NCBI GenBank assembly: GCA_963815445.1 | Contig: CAWFGV010000004.1 | Span: 62,001 to 126,000 of the forward strand | Length of the DNA stretch: 64,000 nucleotides | Direction of reading: 5' to 3' | DNA from: JANLYC01 sp963815445 | GTDB taxonomy: Bacteria > Actinomycetota > Actinomycetes > Propionibacteriales > Nocardioidaceae | Shown here: in pieces, positions 48,748 to 57,863 of the stretch | How positions within the stretch are numbered: the first letter of the stretch is position 1 | Layout of the letters: every line of letters begins with the position of its first letter | Made by a program: the position numbers and the translations under genes | The notes under the pieces: model-generated | The model's database searches: none | What the model was told of the DNA's origin: nothing | The model's input: the letters and a program-made list of their open reading frames with translations, nothing else

Positions 48748-49515
48748 TCAGCCGCGTGGGTAACCGGCAGCGCCGAGCGGCCGATGACTGCCGGCGGTGC
48801 CGCCCCTCGGGTGCGCTCGACCGGATCGGATGGCCTGCCCGCCGAGCGCCAACCCGATCGCGATGACGAGGAAACCTGCTCCTGTCACGACAGCGGCCGT
48901 GACCCCGCGATCCCCCTGCGAGACGCTGTCGCCGGCGCCGACGATCGTGCTGGAGACATAGAGCCCGACCAGCACGACGACAACTCCGAGGCCGGTGAGC
49001 GCAAGTCCACCGAGCTCGAGGCCCGCCTCGACCTTGCCGGCGTTGACGGTGCGTGTCACCCACAGGGCGATCGCCACGACGACGAGCAGGCTCGCCAGCA
49101 GCAGCAGGGCCGTGTCGACGCGATCGCTGGAGGTGGCTTGCGCGTCGGTGACGGTGACACCGTTGGAGAAGTCAGCGAACACGCCCCGCCGCGCCGTGAA
49201 CGCCCAGACGGCGTACACGAGGGAGAACAAGGCAGCCAGACCGAGGGCGGCGACGGAGGCCATGGTTCCGCGATCCTGAAGCAGGGCTGACGGCCCGAAC
49301 GGCGAGGAGGCGGGCCGGCCGTAACCAGGTGGTTGGAGCGGCGGGCCGTAGCCGGCTGGTCCCGCACTCGGTTGGCTGGGCGATCCTTGGCGGGATGCCG
49401 GCGGTGGCGACTGCGGGGCCTGGCGGCCCGGGAGAATGTCGACGGGGAGGCCACACCGGGCACACGCCGTGATACCGGGTTGGTTCTGCAGCCCGCAGCG
49501 AGGACAGGTCAGCAC
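48748..49515 (-). CDS. Zinc-ribbon multi-helix membrane protein
   Basis: A 255-aa protein. It opens with a zinc ribbon (TCPRCGLQNQPGITACARCG, two CxxC pairs), then a Pro/Gly/Gln-rich linker (about 25-80), then four transmembrane helices. No enzyme motif. Such ribbon-linker-membrane proteins are common and uncharacterised in actinobacteria. GTG 49515 has GGAGGAAG just upstream, a strong ribosome-binding site that fixes the start. Confidence 0.78.
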   Translation of the reverse strand: MLTCPRCGLQNQPGITACARCGLPVDILPGRQAPQSPPPASRQGSPSQPSAGPAGYGPPLQPPGYGRPASSPFGPSALLQDRGTMASVAALGLAALFSLVYAVWAFTARRGVFADFSNGVTVTDAQATSSDRVDTALLLLASLLVVVAIALWVTRTVNAGKVEAGLELGGLALTGLGVVVVLVGLYVSSTIVGAGDSVSQGDRGVTAAVVTGAGFLVIAIGLALGGQAIRSGRAHPRGGTAGSHRPLGAAGYPRG

Positions 49516-49656
49516 CGACTTCCTCCATCTTCGGGTACGCACGTCGAGTCGAGTCGAGCCGAGCGTACCCAAGGCTCGTCTCGATCTCGACAAGCGCGGT
49601 CGGAGGTCCGGTCCGCGATCGGCGCCTCCCCCGCGTACGAGGCCAGACCCGGCTCC

Positions 49657-50850
49657 TCAGTCGCGCTGCGAACGCAGGAACTGGCCGAAGTGCGGCACCG
49701 TGAAGCGCACGACCCCGCGTTCCTCGGCGAACACCAGCCCCTTCTTGATCAGGCCGTCCCGGGCCGGCGACAGGGACGACGGCTTGCGCCCGAGGTTGCT
49801 CGCCACGTCAGCCGTCGACACCGGACCGTCCTCGGACTCGACACCGAGGTCAGCCATGGCACGCATGTAGTCGCGCTCGGCCGGAGTGGCTCGGTCGAAG
49901 CGGGCACCGAAGAAGCCGATGGCGAGCTCTGCCTCGGCCAGGGGTGAGGCTTCCTTGACGTCGGTCGCCGTGATGGGCGACGCGGGGGCGCAGTCCCACG
50001 TGACCTTGCCGTAGGCCTGGACGAAGTACGGGTAGCCGTCGGTGAGGTGGTAGAGCTCGGCAAGCGCGTCGTCATCGATGCCGACAGCCTCGGTGGACGC
50101 GGGGACCAGGAGGGCCCGGTCGGCGTCGGATCTCGAGAGGCGGTCGACGGACCGGTAGTGGAAGAGCCGCTCGGCATACGACTTGGAGGCAGCCAGGGCG
50201 GCCGGGAGGTGGGGTAGCCCCGCCCCGACGACGACCAGCGGTGCACCCTGCTGGCTGATCTCGTGGCAGGCCGCGCACAACGCCGACAGCTCGTCGGTAC
50301 TGATGTCCTGCATTTCGTCGATGCACACGGCGACGCCGACTCCGAGGTCACGGGCCAGCTCGGCCACGTCGCTGAACAGCTCGGTCAGGTCGAGCTCGAG
50401 GTCGCCCGAATCGGCACGACCCTTGACCGCCGGCACGTCCAACGGTGGCGTCCAGCGGTGTCCCTTGCGGTCGGCCATGCCGGTGCGTTGCGCGAACGCC
50501 TTCACGACACCGGTGACGGTGTCCACGCGGTCGGGGTCACGGTGGCGGTAGCCGATGTCCCGCACGGCCGCGTGGACCGCCTGTGCGACGGGGATGCGAA
50601 TGCTCCGGTCGGGTCGGGCCTCGAACTTGCCGGTGCCCCAGAATCGCTGCACCGCGAGGCTGCGCAGCGCGTTGAGCAGCACGGTCTTGCCGACGCCGCG
50701 CAGACCCGACAGCACGAGTGACCGCTCGGGACGTCCGCCTGCCACCCGCTCGAGGGTGATCTCGAACTGCTTGAGCTCGCGGTCACGGCCGGCCAGCTCG
50801 GGTGGCCGCTGCCCGGCGCCGGGCGCATAGGGGTTCCGGATCGGGTCCAC
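49657..50850 (-). CDS. AAA ATPase with C-terminal winged helix (Orc1/Cdc6-like architecture)
   Basis: A 397-aa AAA+ ATPase. Walker A is GLRGVGKT (49-56), Walker B VAVCIDEMQD (173-182); the sensor region GAGLPHLPAAL follows. The C-terminal 90 residues contain a winged-helix segment (STADVASNLGRKPSSLSPARDGLIKKGLV). The layout is like archaeal-type ATPases and Orc1/Cdc6 relatives often found in actinobacteria; a DNA-related or signalling role is inferred. TACCGT is 6 nt before GTG 50850. No toxin, transposase or partner gene is adjacent. Confidence 0.82.
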   Translation of the reverse strand: MDPIRNPYAPGAGQRPPELAGRDRELKQFEITLERVAGGRPERSLVLSGLRGVGKTVLLNALRSLAVQRFWGTGKFEARPDRSIRIPVAQAVHAAVRDIGYRHRDPDRVDTVTGVVKAFAQRTGMADRKGHRWTPPLDVPAVKGRADSGDLELDLTELFSDVAELARDLGVGVAVCIDEMQDISTDELSALCAACHEISQQGAPLVVVGAGLPHLPAALAASKSYAERLFHYRSVDRLSRSDADRALLVPASTEAVGIDDDALAELYHLTDGYPYFVQAYGKVTWDCAPASPITATDVKEASPLAEAELAIGFFGARFDRATPAERDYMRAMADLGVESEDGPVSTADVASNLGRKPSSLSPARDGLIKKGLVFAEERGVVRFTVPHFGQFLRSQRD

Positions 50851-50948
50851 GCTACGACGGTATGGCCTTGTCTAGCGTTTTCCCTAGATTGACGTATGGA
50901 GGGCTAGCGCGTGTCGCCGACGTTGACGTCTGGTCAGAACAGCTGGGG

Positions 50949-51290
50949 TCAGAACACCTCGGGCGCCGCTACACCGTCGGCGACCATCGAGCGGCGGGAG
51001 CGCGCCCACGCGACCATGCCGCCCGAGAGGTTGACGGCATTGAGCCCGTGCGCGTTCAGGAACGCCGTTGCCTGTGCCGACCTCGCTCCACTGCGGCAGA
51101 CGACCAGCAGCTGGGTGTCGGCGGACAGCTCGTCGATCCGTTGCGGCACCTGCATCAACGGGATGTGCTGGGCCCCGTCGATATGACCGGCCGCCCACTC
51201 CGCGTCCTCGCGTACGTCCAGGACCGTCAACGCCGCTGGGATCTCGGCAGGGACGTTGGAGACGTCGACCTCGGGGATCTGCTGCGTCAT
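50949..51290 (-). CDS. Rhodanese-like domain protein
   Basis: A 113-aa single rhodanese domain. The catalytic loop is CRSGARS with C65; VLDVREDAEWAAGHIDGAQHIPL is the CH2A-type signature. It may transfer sulfane sulfur or act as a persulfide carrier. A CAGGCT box stands 6 nt before the ATG. It is divergent from a DUF402 gene. Confidence 0.9.
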   Translation of the reverse strand: MTQQIPEVDVSNVPAEIPAALTVLDVREDAEWAAGHIDGAQHIPLMQVPQRIDELSADTQLLVVCRSGARSAQATAFLNAHGLNAVNLSGGMVAWARSRRSMVADGVAAPEVF

Positions 51291-51336
51291 GACTCCAGCC
51301 TGCCACGACGGTCAATTGCTGCTCTAGCCTGACCCT

Positions 51337-51963
51337 GTGACAGGCACGCGTTGGCAGTTCGGGGACCAGGTCGTCCGACGCGAGTTCCTGCACGGCCATC
51401 CGTGGATCGGCTTCGCGACGTACGTCGTGCAGGACACTCCTGACCTGCTCGCGGTCTACCTCGCGCCCGGCTCGGCGCTGGCCTTCCCGGACTGGCCCTT
51501 CGACAGGTGGGTGCACCCCTGGCAGACCGCGGGTCACCGGGTCTGGCAGGGACACGGGAAGCTCATGCTGCAGCGTCCAGGCGAGCCGTACTCCGTGGAT
51601 CTCTACTGGTCCGGGCCGGATCGTACGTTTTCGGGGTGGTACTTCAACCTGCAGGACCCGTTCCGGCGGTATGACGGTGGCTTCGACACCCTTGACCACG
51701 AGCTGGACTACTGGTTGCCGGCCGAGGGCGACTGGGTGATCAAGGACGCGGAGCTCTTCGAGGAGCGGGTCCGTGAAGGCCGCTACTCCGCCGCCCAGGC
51801 GGAGGCGATCCGCGACACCGGTCGCGCGATCGCCGAGTTGCTCACGAGCAGGGCCTACTGGTGGGACAGCTCGTGGCAGGACTGGAGCGCGCCGGCCGAC
51901 TGGCAAGCTATCGCGCCGCCCCCCGGCTGGGACAGCGCTGAAGCCGGCGTGCGGTCGAGCTGA
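51337..51963 (+). CDS. DUF402 family protein (FomD/nucleoside-diphosphatase-like)
   Basis: A 208-aa protein with the DUF402 core: WYFNLQDPFRRYDGGFDTLDHELDYWL, which holds the conserved Asp/Glu metal ligands, preceded by YSVDLYWSGPDRTFSG. Relatives include nucleoside di- and triphosphatases and the CMP-releasing FomD. The substrate here is unknown. GTG 51337 has TAGCCT exactly 6 nt upstream (leaderless). The C-terminus (WQDWSAPADWQAIAPPPGWD) is Trp rich. It is convergent with the ABC operon. Confidence 0.82.
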   Translation: MTGTRWQFGDQVVRREFLHGHPWIGFATYVVQDTPDLLAVYLAPGSALAFPDWPFDRWVHPWQTAGHRVWQGHGKLMLQRPGEPYSVDLYWSGPDRTFSGWYFNLQDPFRRYDGGFDTLDHELDYWLPAEGDWVIKDAELFEERVREGRYSAAQAEAIRDTGRAIAELLTSRAYWWDSSWQDWSAPADWQAIAPPPGWDSAEAGVRSS

Positions 51964-51983
51964 GCGTCGACAGGCCGACCCGG

Positions 51984-52955
51984 TCAGCGCTGGGCCTGGT
52001 AGATCCGGCGGACGACGTCCTCGATGTCGGGTTCCTCGATCGACAGGTCCCGCACCTCGGCTCGGGTGGCCACCGCCGCCAGCACCTGGGCAGCCGTCGT
52101 GTGAGCCGCATCGAACGCCAGCCGCTGCCGAAGGCCGTCGGCCTCACTGCCCACCAGTGTGGTGTGGGGGACGTCGACGAGGTCGGCCGTCGGCTCGACC
52201 AGGTCGACGACGAGCAGCCGTTGCGCACCTGCCGTGGCGGCCAGGCCCGGGAGGGTGCCGTCGTACACGAGGCGACCGTGGTCGACCACCAGCACCCGGT
52301 CACACAACCGCTCGATGTCACCCATGTCGTGGGTGGTGAGCAGCAACGTCGTGCCGTGCGCTGCGCGCTCGTGGATCAGGAACTCGCGCAGCCTCGCCTT
52401 GGACAGCACGTCGAGGCCGATGGTCGGCTCATCGAGGATGAGCAGCTGTGGCGCGTGCAGCAGTGCGGCGGCGATCTCGCCGCGCATGCGCTGGCCGAGG
52501 GACAGCTGGCGGACCGGGGTGTCCAGGGTCTCGCCCATCTCGAGCTGGTCGACCAGCTCACGGGTCCGGCCCTTCGCGTATGCCGGCTCGAGCTGGTGGA
52601 TCGCCGCCAGGATGGCGAAGGATTCGTGCAGCGGAAGGTCCCACCACAGCTGCGAGCGCTGCCCGAACACGACGCCCATGCGCCGCGCGAGGTCCCGCCG
52701 CTGACGCACGGGTTCGAGCCCGCACGTCCGCACGCTGCCGGACGTCGGCACGAGGATGCCGCTGAGCATCTTGATGGTGGTGGACTTGCCGGCCCCGTTC
52801 GCGCCGATGTAGCCGACGGACTCGCCGGGCTGCACCCTCCAGGTCATGGCATCGACCGCCGTCAGGGTCTGTCGCTCGCGCCGGCGGGAGTCGGTCTTGC
52901 GACGAACGCTGAACTCACGGGTCAACGCCGAGAGCTCGATGATCGGACCGGTCAT
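51984..52955 (-). CDS. ABC transporter ATP-binding protein (exporter, ABC-2 partner)
   Basis: A 323-aa ATPase. Walker A is GANGAGKST, the Q-loop lies near FGQRSQLWWDLP, signature LSLGQRMRGEIAAALLH, Walker B LLILDEPTIGLD, H-loop LLTTHDMGDIERL. A C-terminal extension of about 80 residues is present, as in drug/lipid exporters. Start ATG 52955 overlaps the stop of the upstream permease. It is the last gene of a three-gene operon with two different permeases. The substrate is unknown. Confidence 0.93.
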   Translation of the reverse strand: MTGPIIELSALTREFSVRRKTDSRRRERQTLTAVDAMTWRVQPGESVGYIGANGAGKSTTIKMLSGILVPTSGSVRTCGLEPVRQRRDLARRMGVVFGQRSQLWWDLPLHESFAILAAIHQLEPAYAKGRTRELVDQLEMGETLDTPVRQLSLGQRMRGEIAAALLHAPQLLILDEPTIGLDVLSKARLREFLIHERAAHGTTLLLTTHDMGDIERLCDRVLVVDHGRLVYDGTLPGLAATAGAQRLLVVDLVEPTADLVDVPHTTLVGSEADGLRQRLAFDAAHTTAAQVLAAVATRAEVRDLSIEEPDIEDVVRRIYQAQR

Positions 52956-53800
52956 CCGCCACCTCCTTGGTAGTGCCGACTGCCCCACCGCCACAGCAGC
53001 AGTGCCATCCCCCAGGTCCAGCACGCCGCCAACGGAGTGAACCAGGCCAGCCAGGCCGGCAGTCCGCCAGGGCCGGGCAGCCCGAGGATCGCCAGCGTCG
53101 GCAGGTATGCCGTGAACACCACCGGGACGAGATAGCCGAACAGCAGCTTCAGAGGTCCAGGGAAGATCGACGCGGGCTGGGACGCGGCGTACGAACCGCC
53201 GTAGGTGAACGTGTTGGTCAGCTCGGCACCGTTGATCAGGAAGAACTGCAGGCTGGCGGCACAGACGAAGAGCGCGGCAAAGATCGCGGCGCCGAACACC
53301 ACTGAGATGAGCAGGAGTGCGACAACGCGGGGACCGAAGTCGATCGGGTTCCAGGCCAGCCCGAACCCGAGGGTCACGACCGCCACGCTCATCCGCGCGA
53401 GACGACGCAGCGAGAACTCGCTGGTCATGAGCTGGGCCAGGACGGGCTGCGGCCGCAGGAAGAACGCATCCACCGTGCCGGCCCGTACGTACGTCGGCAG
53501 CGTGTCGACGTGCCCCACGAGGAGGTCGGCGATCGACCACGACAGGTTGGACAGCCCGAACAGCAGCAGGATGTTGTGGAACGTGAGCCCGCCCAGCACC
53601 CCGACGTTGTGGAAGATGACGAAGACCTCGCCGAACTCCGTCAGCCCGACCAGCAGTGACCCGAAGAAGTCGAGCAGGAACGACATCGGGTAAGCGCGTT
53701 GGGCGCGGATCCGGGATGCGACCACGGCGCGGTAGGGCAGGGTCCAGCCGCCGTACCGGCTGCGCTCGAGCGGCAGCGTCGTGGTCAGGTCGTCAGCCAC
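52952..53800 (-). CDS. ABC-2 type permease, second of pair
   Basis: A 282-aa membrane protein with six helices, of the DUF990/ABC2_membrane_6 type. After an N-terminal amphipathic part the sequence AYPMSFLLDFFGSLLVGLTEF begins helix 1; RAGTVDAFFLRPQPVLAQLM is the conserved cytoplasmic loop of this family. GTG 53800 overlaps the upstream permease stop by 8 nt. Together with its partner it would form an asymmetric dimer. Confidence 0.88.
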   Translation of the reverse strand: MADDLTTTLPLERSRYGGWTLPYRAVVASRIRAQRAYPMSFLLDFFGSLLVGLTEFGEVFVIFHNVGVLGGLTFHNILLLFGLSNLSWSIADLLVGHVDTLPTYVRAGTVDAFFLRPQPVLAQLMTSEFSLRRLARMSVAVVTLGFGLAWNPIDFGPRVVALLLISVVFGAAIFAALFVCAASLQFFLINGAELTNTFTYGGSYAASQPASIFPGPLKLLFGYLVPVVFTAYLPTLAILGLPGPGGLPAWLAWFTPLAACWTWGMALLLWRWGSRHYQGGGG

Positions 53801-54599
53801 CCTGCACCACCAGCTTGTGCCGCCCGGCCGCCGTGAGGGCCCGCCCGGCCACACACGTCACGACCAACCAGACGACCTGGATGCCGACCGACTGGACTGC
53901 CTCGAGCCCCGCGGTCTGCCCGGTGATGACGTTGACCGGCACCTGCAGGATCGACGGGAACGGGGTGGCGTACGCCAGCGCGTGCAACCAGCCGGGAAAG
54001 AGCGCCACCGGCACGTACAACCCGGCGAGGAACGTCGACGTCACCATGTAGAGAGCACGTACGCCGCGGGTGTCGAGCAGCCAGAAACCGACGGTGTTGA
54101 CGGCGAACCGGCAGTAGAACGAGATGGCGATCCCGATCATGATGCTGACGACTCCGAGCACGTACGGGAGCACGGTGGACGGCATCACGAGACCGACGGT
54201 CAACGCACCGATGAGAACACTGGGCAGCCCACGCGGGATGAGGGTGAACGCAGCCCGGCCGAGGTCCTCAGCCAGGTGCCAGGTCTGCACGTCGACCGGA
54301 CGGGTGAAGTCGACCGCCACATCACCGGTGCGGATCCGGTCGCCGATCTCGGCGGCACCGTTGAGCTGGATCGCGCCGAGCAGACCCTGGCTCAGCCACA
54401 CATAGGCGCTGATCGATCCGGTCGTGTAGCCCGCGAGGTCGCCGCCGGAGCTGTCCACGGCCGCGAAGAGAATGGCGGTCCGGATGAAGCCGAAGACGAC
54501 GTTGGTGGCAAGTCCGGCGAACATCGCGAGACGGTAGGCGGTCTGGCGGCGGAACCCGGCGACGAACAGCCGTCCATAGGTCCGCAGGTCCGCATGCAC
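53793..54599 (-). CDS. ABC-2 type permease, first of pair
   Basis: A 268-aa six-helix permease of the same family as its neighbour (GFRRQTAYRLAMFAGLATNVVF, RIRTGDVAVDFTRPVDVQTW loop, FYCRFAVNTVGFWLLDTRGV). It is the first gene of the operon. It begins at GTG or ATG near 54599, and the gap to the Fpg gene downstream in sequence is 65 nt. Confidence 0.88.
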   Translation of the reverse strand: MHADLRTYGRLFVAGFRRQTAYRLAMFAGLATNVVFGFIRTAILFAAVDSSGGDLAGYTTGSISAYVWLSQGLLGAIQLNGAAEIGDRIRTGDVAVDFTRPVDVQTWHLAEDLGRAAFTLIPRGLPSVLIGALTVGLVMPSTVLPYVLGVVSIMIGIAISFYCRFAVNTVGFWLLDTRGVRALYMVTSTFLAGLYVPVALFPGWLHALAYATPFPSILQVPVNVITGQTAGLEAVQSVGIQVVWLVVTCVAGRALTAAGRHKLVVQGG

Positions 54600-54664
54600 A
54601 ATCGCAAGAACCTAGTCGCCGCGGCAGCGCCACGGCAAGGCGGTATCAGGGGATTGGGTACCGG

Positions 54665-55525
54665 CTACTTCAGCAGGCGAGACAGTCGACGGTCGGCGAG
54701 CGGCTTGCCGCCGGTCTGGCAGGTCGGACAGTACTGCAGCGACGAGTCGGCGAACGACACCTCCCGCACGGTGTCCCCGCACACGGGACACGGCTGGCCG
54801 GTCCGGCCATGCACCCGTAGGCCGGACTTCTTCTCCTTCTTCAACTCGGTCGCGGCCAACCCGTCCGACCGCGCGATCGCGTCGCGCAACGTGACGCCGA
54901 TGGCGTCGTACAGAGCCGCCTCGTCGTCCGGCGCCATGGCTGCTGGCTTGAAGGGCGACATCTTCGCGACGTGCAGGATCTCATCGGAGTACGCGTTGCC
55001 GATGCCGGCGATGATCGACTGGTCACGCAGGACACCCTTGATCTGCGACCGCCCCGCCGCGGCGAGGATGCCCGCGAGGGTCTCGGGGGTGAAATCGTCG
55101 GCGAGCGGGTCGGGGCCGAGCCTGGCGATCCCCGGGACGTCGGCCGGGTCGCGGACCACGTAGATCGCGAGGCCCTTCTTGGTGCCGGCCTCGGTGAAGT
55201 CGATGCCCGAGTCGTCGTCGAGCACGAGACGAGCGGCCAGCGGGCTCTTGCCGGGTCGGGGCGGGGTGGCAGGCACCTCGTCCCGCCAGCGGATCCAGCC
55301 GCCGCGCGCCAGATGGACGATCACGTGCAGGTCGTCGACCGCGATGTCGAGGAACTTGCCGCGGCGCCCGACGCCGGTCACGAACAGGCCCGGGAGCGCC
55401 GACACTGGCGGGTCATATGTCTTCAATGCAGAAAATGCCACGATATCGAGGCGTGCGACGGCGCGACCGTCGAGGCGGCCGACCAGGTCGTGGGCCAGCG
55501 CTTGCACCTCCGGCAGCTCGGGCAT
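54665..55525 (-). CDS. Formamidopyrimidine-DNA glycosylase family protein (Fpg/Nei)
   Basis: A 286-aa DNA repair glycosylase. The mature N-terminus is MPELPEV, where P2 is the catalytic nucleophile and E3 the acid. IAGIGNAYSDEILHVA carries the helix-two-turns-helix Asn, and the C-terminal zinc finger is CPVC...CPTCQTGGK. Some deviations from canonical Fpg (LKTYDPPVSALPG, HLARGGWIRW instead of HLGMTG) point to the Nei-like/MutM2 branch of actinobacteria. CAGTAT is 6 nt before ATG 55525. Confidence 0.88.
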   Translation of the reverse strand: MPELPEVQALAHDLVGRLDGRAVARLDIVAFSALKTYDPPVSALPGLFVTGVGRRGKFLDIAVDDLHVIVHLARGGWIRWRDEVPATPPRPGKSPLAARLVLDDDSGIDFTEAGTKKGLAIYVVRDPADVPGIARLGPDPLADDFTPETLAGILAAAGRSQIKGVLRDQSIIAGIGNAYSDEILHVAKMSPFKPAAMAPDDEAALYDAIGVTLRDAIARSDGLAATELKKEKKSGLRVHGRTGQPCPVCGDTVREVSFADSSLQYCPTCQTGGKPLADRRLSRLLK

Positions 55526-55603
55526 CCCCCCATACTGCCAAGTCGCGCGCCAAATCTCTGGTTGTGGTTGCCCGGCACCGCTCGCACGGGGCATAGTTGC
55601 GGA

Positions 55604-55990
55604 ATGTCCGCGCAGTCTGACCGGCCTCACGGGGAGGTCTTCCTGGACGCCCGCGGAAACGGCCGGGCGATGCGCCTCACGTGGCACCACGAAGCTCATC
55701 TCGTGGTGCTGTCGATGTGGCGCGACGGGTTGTGCGCGGGCACGTTCCGGCTGACGAAGGAAGACGTCAACGAGTTCATCGACGCTCTCATCGACGGACT
55801 GCGCGATGCTCCCGGCGTTCAGCTGTCGGCCCACGCCGCAGAGTCGGCGCCGCCTGTGCCGCTGATGGAACCGGTGCTTCCGATCGAGACGGGGGAGTCC
55901 ACGTTCCCTGAGCTCACCGAGCCCGAGGCAAGTCCGTCCTTCACCGAGTGGGCGTTCGCGCCCGACGAGGGTCGGGCCACCGCCAGCTGA
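55604..55990 (+). CDS. Hypothetical protein, 128 aa
   Basis: A soluble acidic protein. The first 70 residues look like a small beta-alpha fold (GRAMRLTWHHEAHLVVLSMW, then TFRLTKEDVNEFIDALIDG), followed by a Pro/Glu-rich tail. I do not recognise a function. CATAGT stands 6 nt before ATG 55604, consistent with a leaderless start. It is divergent from the glycosylase and convergent with aat, whose stop is 10 nt away. Confidence 0.65.
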   Translation: MSAQSDRPHGEVFLDARGNGRAMRLTWHHEAHLVVLSMWRDGLCAGTFRLTKEDVNEFIDALIDGLRDAPGVQLSAHAAESAPPVPLMEPVLPIETGESTFPELTEPEASPSFTEWAFAPDEGRATAS

Positions 55991-55999
55991 CCCACGCGA

Positions 56000-56731
56000 T
56001 CACCGGTGCTCCGCCGCTGGTTCTGGCACTGGCTCCGCCACTGGTTTCGCCGCGTCCTGGCGCCACTGCTTCGGCAGCGGGAGCGCGAGAGCCTCGCGCA
56101 GCATCACCAGGTAGTCCGCGCGCCAGCACTCCACGACACCGAGGCTCATCAGGTGCGGTGTCGACCACTGGACGTCCAGCAGGCGGCCGGCCCGACCGTC
56201 ATCGAGCAGCTCGACCAGGCCCATGAGGGCGACCTTCGACGCGTCGCGCTCCTCGTGGAACATCGACTCGCCCGCGAAGAGCCCGCCGATGGCGACGCCG
56301 TACAACCCACCCACGAGGCGGTCGTTGCTCCACACCTCGACGGAGTGCGCCCACCCCAGCTCGTGCAGGGCCGCGTAGCACGTCGCGATGCTCTCATCGA
56401 TCCAGCCGCCGGGCCGGTCCTCGTCGGCGCATCTGCGGACGACGTCATCGAACGCCCGGTCAACGGTGACCGTGAAGCGCTTGGCCGACTGGCGCATCGA
56501 GCGCGTGATCCGAAGGCCGTCGAGCGGAAGGACCCCACGGCGTACAGGCGACCACCACGACATCGCCTCGACCTCAGACATCGGCATCGGGAACAACCCG
56601 GTGCGATAGGCAGCGAGGACGGTTCCAGGCTCGAGATCGGCTCCGACGGCGACGACGTCGTCCTCGGCATCGATGGGATCAGGGAACACCCACGGGCACG
56701 GTGGCGGCTCAACAGGCAGCTGGCTCACCAC
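56000..56731 (-). CDS. aat: Leucyl/phenylalanyl-tRNA--protein transferase
   Basis: A 243-aa L/F transferase of the N-degron pathway, adding Leu or Phe to proteins with N-terminal Arg or Lys. Conserved blocks are VGADLEPGTVLAAYRTGLFPMP, WWSPVRRGVLPLDGLRI, AHSVEVWSNDRLVGGLYGVA and FAGESMFHEERDASKVAL. A Pro/Glu-rich tail of about 20 residues is added. Its products are normally degraded by ClpAP/ClpCP with ClpS. Confidence 0.93.
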   Translation of the reverse strand: MVSQLPVEPPPCPWVFPDPIDAEDDVVAVGADLEPGTVLAAYRTGLFPMPMSEVEAMSWWSPVRRGVLPLDGLRITRSMRQSAKRFTVTVDRAFDDVVRRCADEDRPGGWIDESIATCYAALHELGWAHSVEVWSNDRLVGGLYGVAIGGLFAGESMFHEERDASKVALMGLVELLDDGRAGRLLDVQWSTPHLMSLGVVECWRADYLVMLREALALPLPKQWRQDAAKPVAEPVPEPAAEHR

Positions 56732-56835
56732 CCGTGGCCGTCCTCAAACCGGGTCACGCTCCTGATTCTGCCGTGTCGACGGCAAACTGGCTGACGTAAA
56801 CCGCGGGACGAGCCGCGCGACCCGCCGCTGGAGGG

Positions 56836-57018
56836 TCAACTGCCGGACTTGCGCCGGAATTCTCGGCGAGCGTGGTCGTTGTGCGCCTCGCCGACACCCT
56901 GGTTGCGGGAGCCACGCACCGGAGGCTTCTTCTGGGCAGCCTTCTTGCGCTCGAGTGCCTCCCGGAACAGCTTGTGCTGCTCGTCCTCGGCGTCCGTCGG
57001 CTTGGGAGCGTCCGTCAT
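56836..57018 (-). CDS. DUF5302 family small protein
   Basis: A 60-aa charged protein: acidic start (DAPKPTDAEDEQHKLFREAL), Lys-rich middle, and RREFRRKSGS end. It matches the small DUF5302 family of actinobacteria, whose role is unknown. ATG 57018 has CAGGAGGACAG upstream, a strong ribosome-binding site that fixes the start. Confidence 0.82.
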   Translation of the reverse strand: MTDAPKPTDAEDEQHKLFREALERKKAAQKKPPVRGSRNQGVGEAHNDHARREFRRKSGS

Positions 57019-57146
57019 CTGTCCTCCTGGAGTCCGGTGCCGTTCTCTGCTCAAGCTCTACCCAAGCAAAGCACGCGCCGTGCTGCCAGCCAGTTTCGAC
57101 GCTGTGTGTGGGTGCACCACACCGCGCGCGAACCTTGCGGACGACC

Positions 57147-57152
57147 TAGGCT
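57147..57152 (+). promoter_or_regulatory. -10 box TAGGCT of the EcsC-family gene (leaderless)
   Basis: TAGGCT, 6 nt before ATG 57159, with no ribosome-binding site. Confidence 0.6.
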
Positions 57153-57158
57153 CGGAGT

Positions 57159-57863
57159 ATGCCGAGGAGCAGGAAGACCCTGACCGCGCGCGTGATGACG
57201 CCGGTGGCAATGCGCGCTGCGCCCGGGCTGGCGTCGAACTTCGTCCGTCGTACGTTCGACCGCGCCGTTGACGGGATCGGCCCGCTGCCCGGTGCCGCCG
57301 AGTCGGCCGACCGACTGCTGCAGTCCCACGACGGCGACGTCGACCGGGCGATCCGGGCCATGGTCGACTCACACGTCCGGTTGGCGGGACTGCAGGGCTT
57401 CGTGACGAACCTCGGCGGGCTCATCACGATGGCGGTAGCCGTTCCAGCCAACATCTCCGGAGTCGCTCTGCTCCAGTGCCACCTGGTCGCGGGTATCGCT
57501 CACCTACGCGGCTACGACCTCGAGGACGGCCGGGTCCGCAACGCCGTCCTGGCCTGTGTGCTCGGCAAGGACGCAGTCAAGTCCCTCGTCAAGCACAAGA
57601 AGCTCCCAAGCCGGCCGATGGCGATCGCGACCGCACCGCACGACGACGCCACGCTCGACCAGCGGATCGCGAAGGCGGTCGCAGCCGAGCTGATCGCCCG
57701 CGCCGCCGGGAAGCGGACCATTGCGATGATCGCGCGTCGGACACCGGTGATCGGTGGGGGAGTCGGGGCGGTCTCCGACGGCTACGCGACCTACGAGATC
57801 GGTCGCTACGCCGCCAAGGAGCTCAAACCCCGCACTCCACCGCCGCCGCGTGTGCCTCACTAG
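57159..57863 (+). CDS. EcsC family protein
   Basis: A 234-aa protein of the EcsC family. Characteristic parts are FVTNLGGLITMAVAVPANISG and LQCHLVAGIAHLRGYDLEDGRVR in the first half, and AKAVAAELIARAAGKRTIAMIARRTPVIGGGVGAVSDGY in the second, with glycine-rich amphipathic helices likely to touch membrane. The role of EcsC is unclear; in Bacillus it is encoded with an ABC transporter. Copy C of the 79-bp repeat starts on the base after its stop codon. Confidence 0.85.
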   Translation: MPRSRKTLTARVMTPVAMRAAPGLASNFVRRTFDRAVDGIGPLPGAAESADRLLQSHDGDVDRAIRAMVDSHVRLAGLQGFVTNLGGLITMAVAVPANISGVALLQCHLVAGIAHLRGYDLEDGRVRNAVLACVLGKDAVKSLVKHKKLPSRPMAIATAPHDDATLDQRIAKAVAAELIARAAGKRTIAMIARRTPVIGGGVGAVSDGYATYEIGRYAAKELKPRTPPPPRVPH

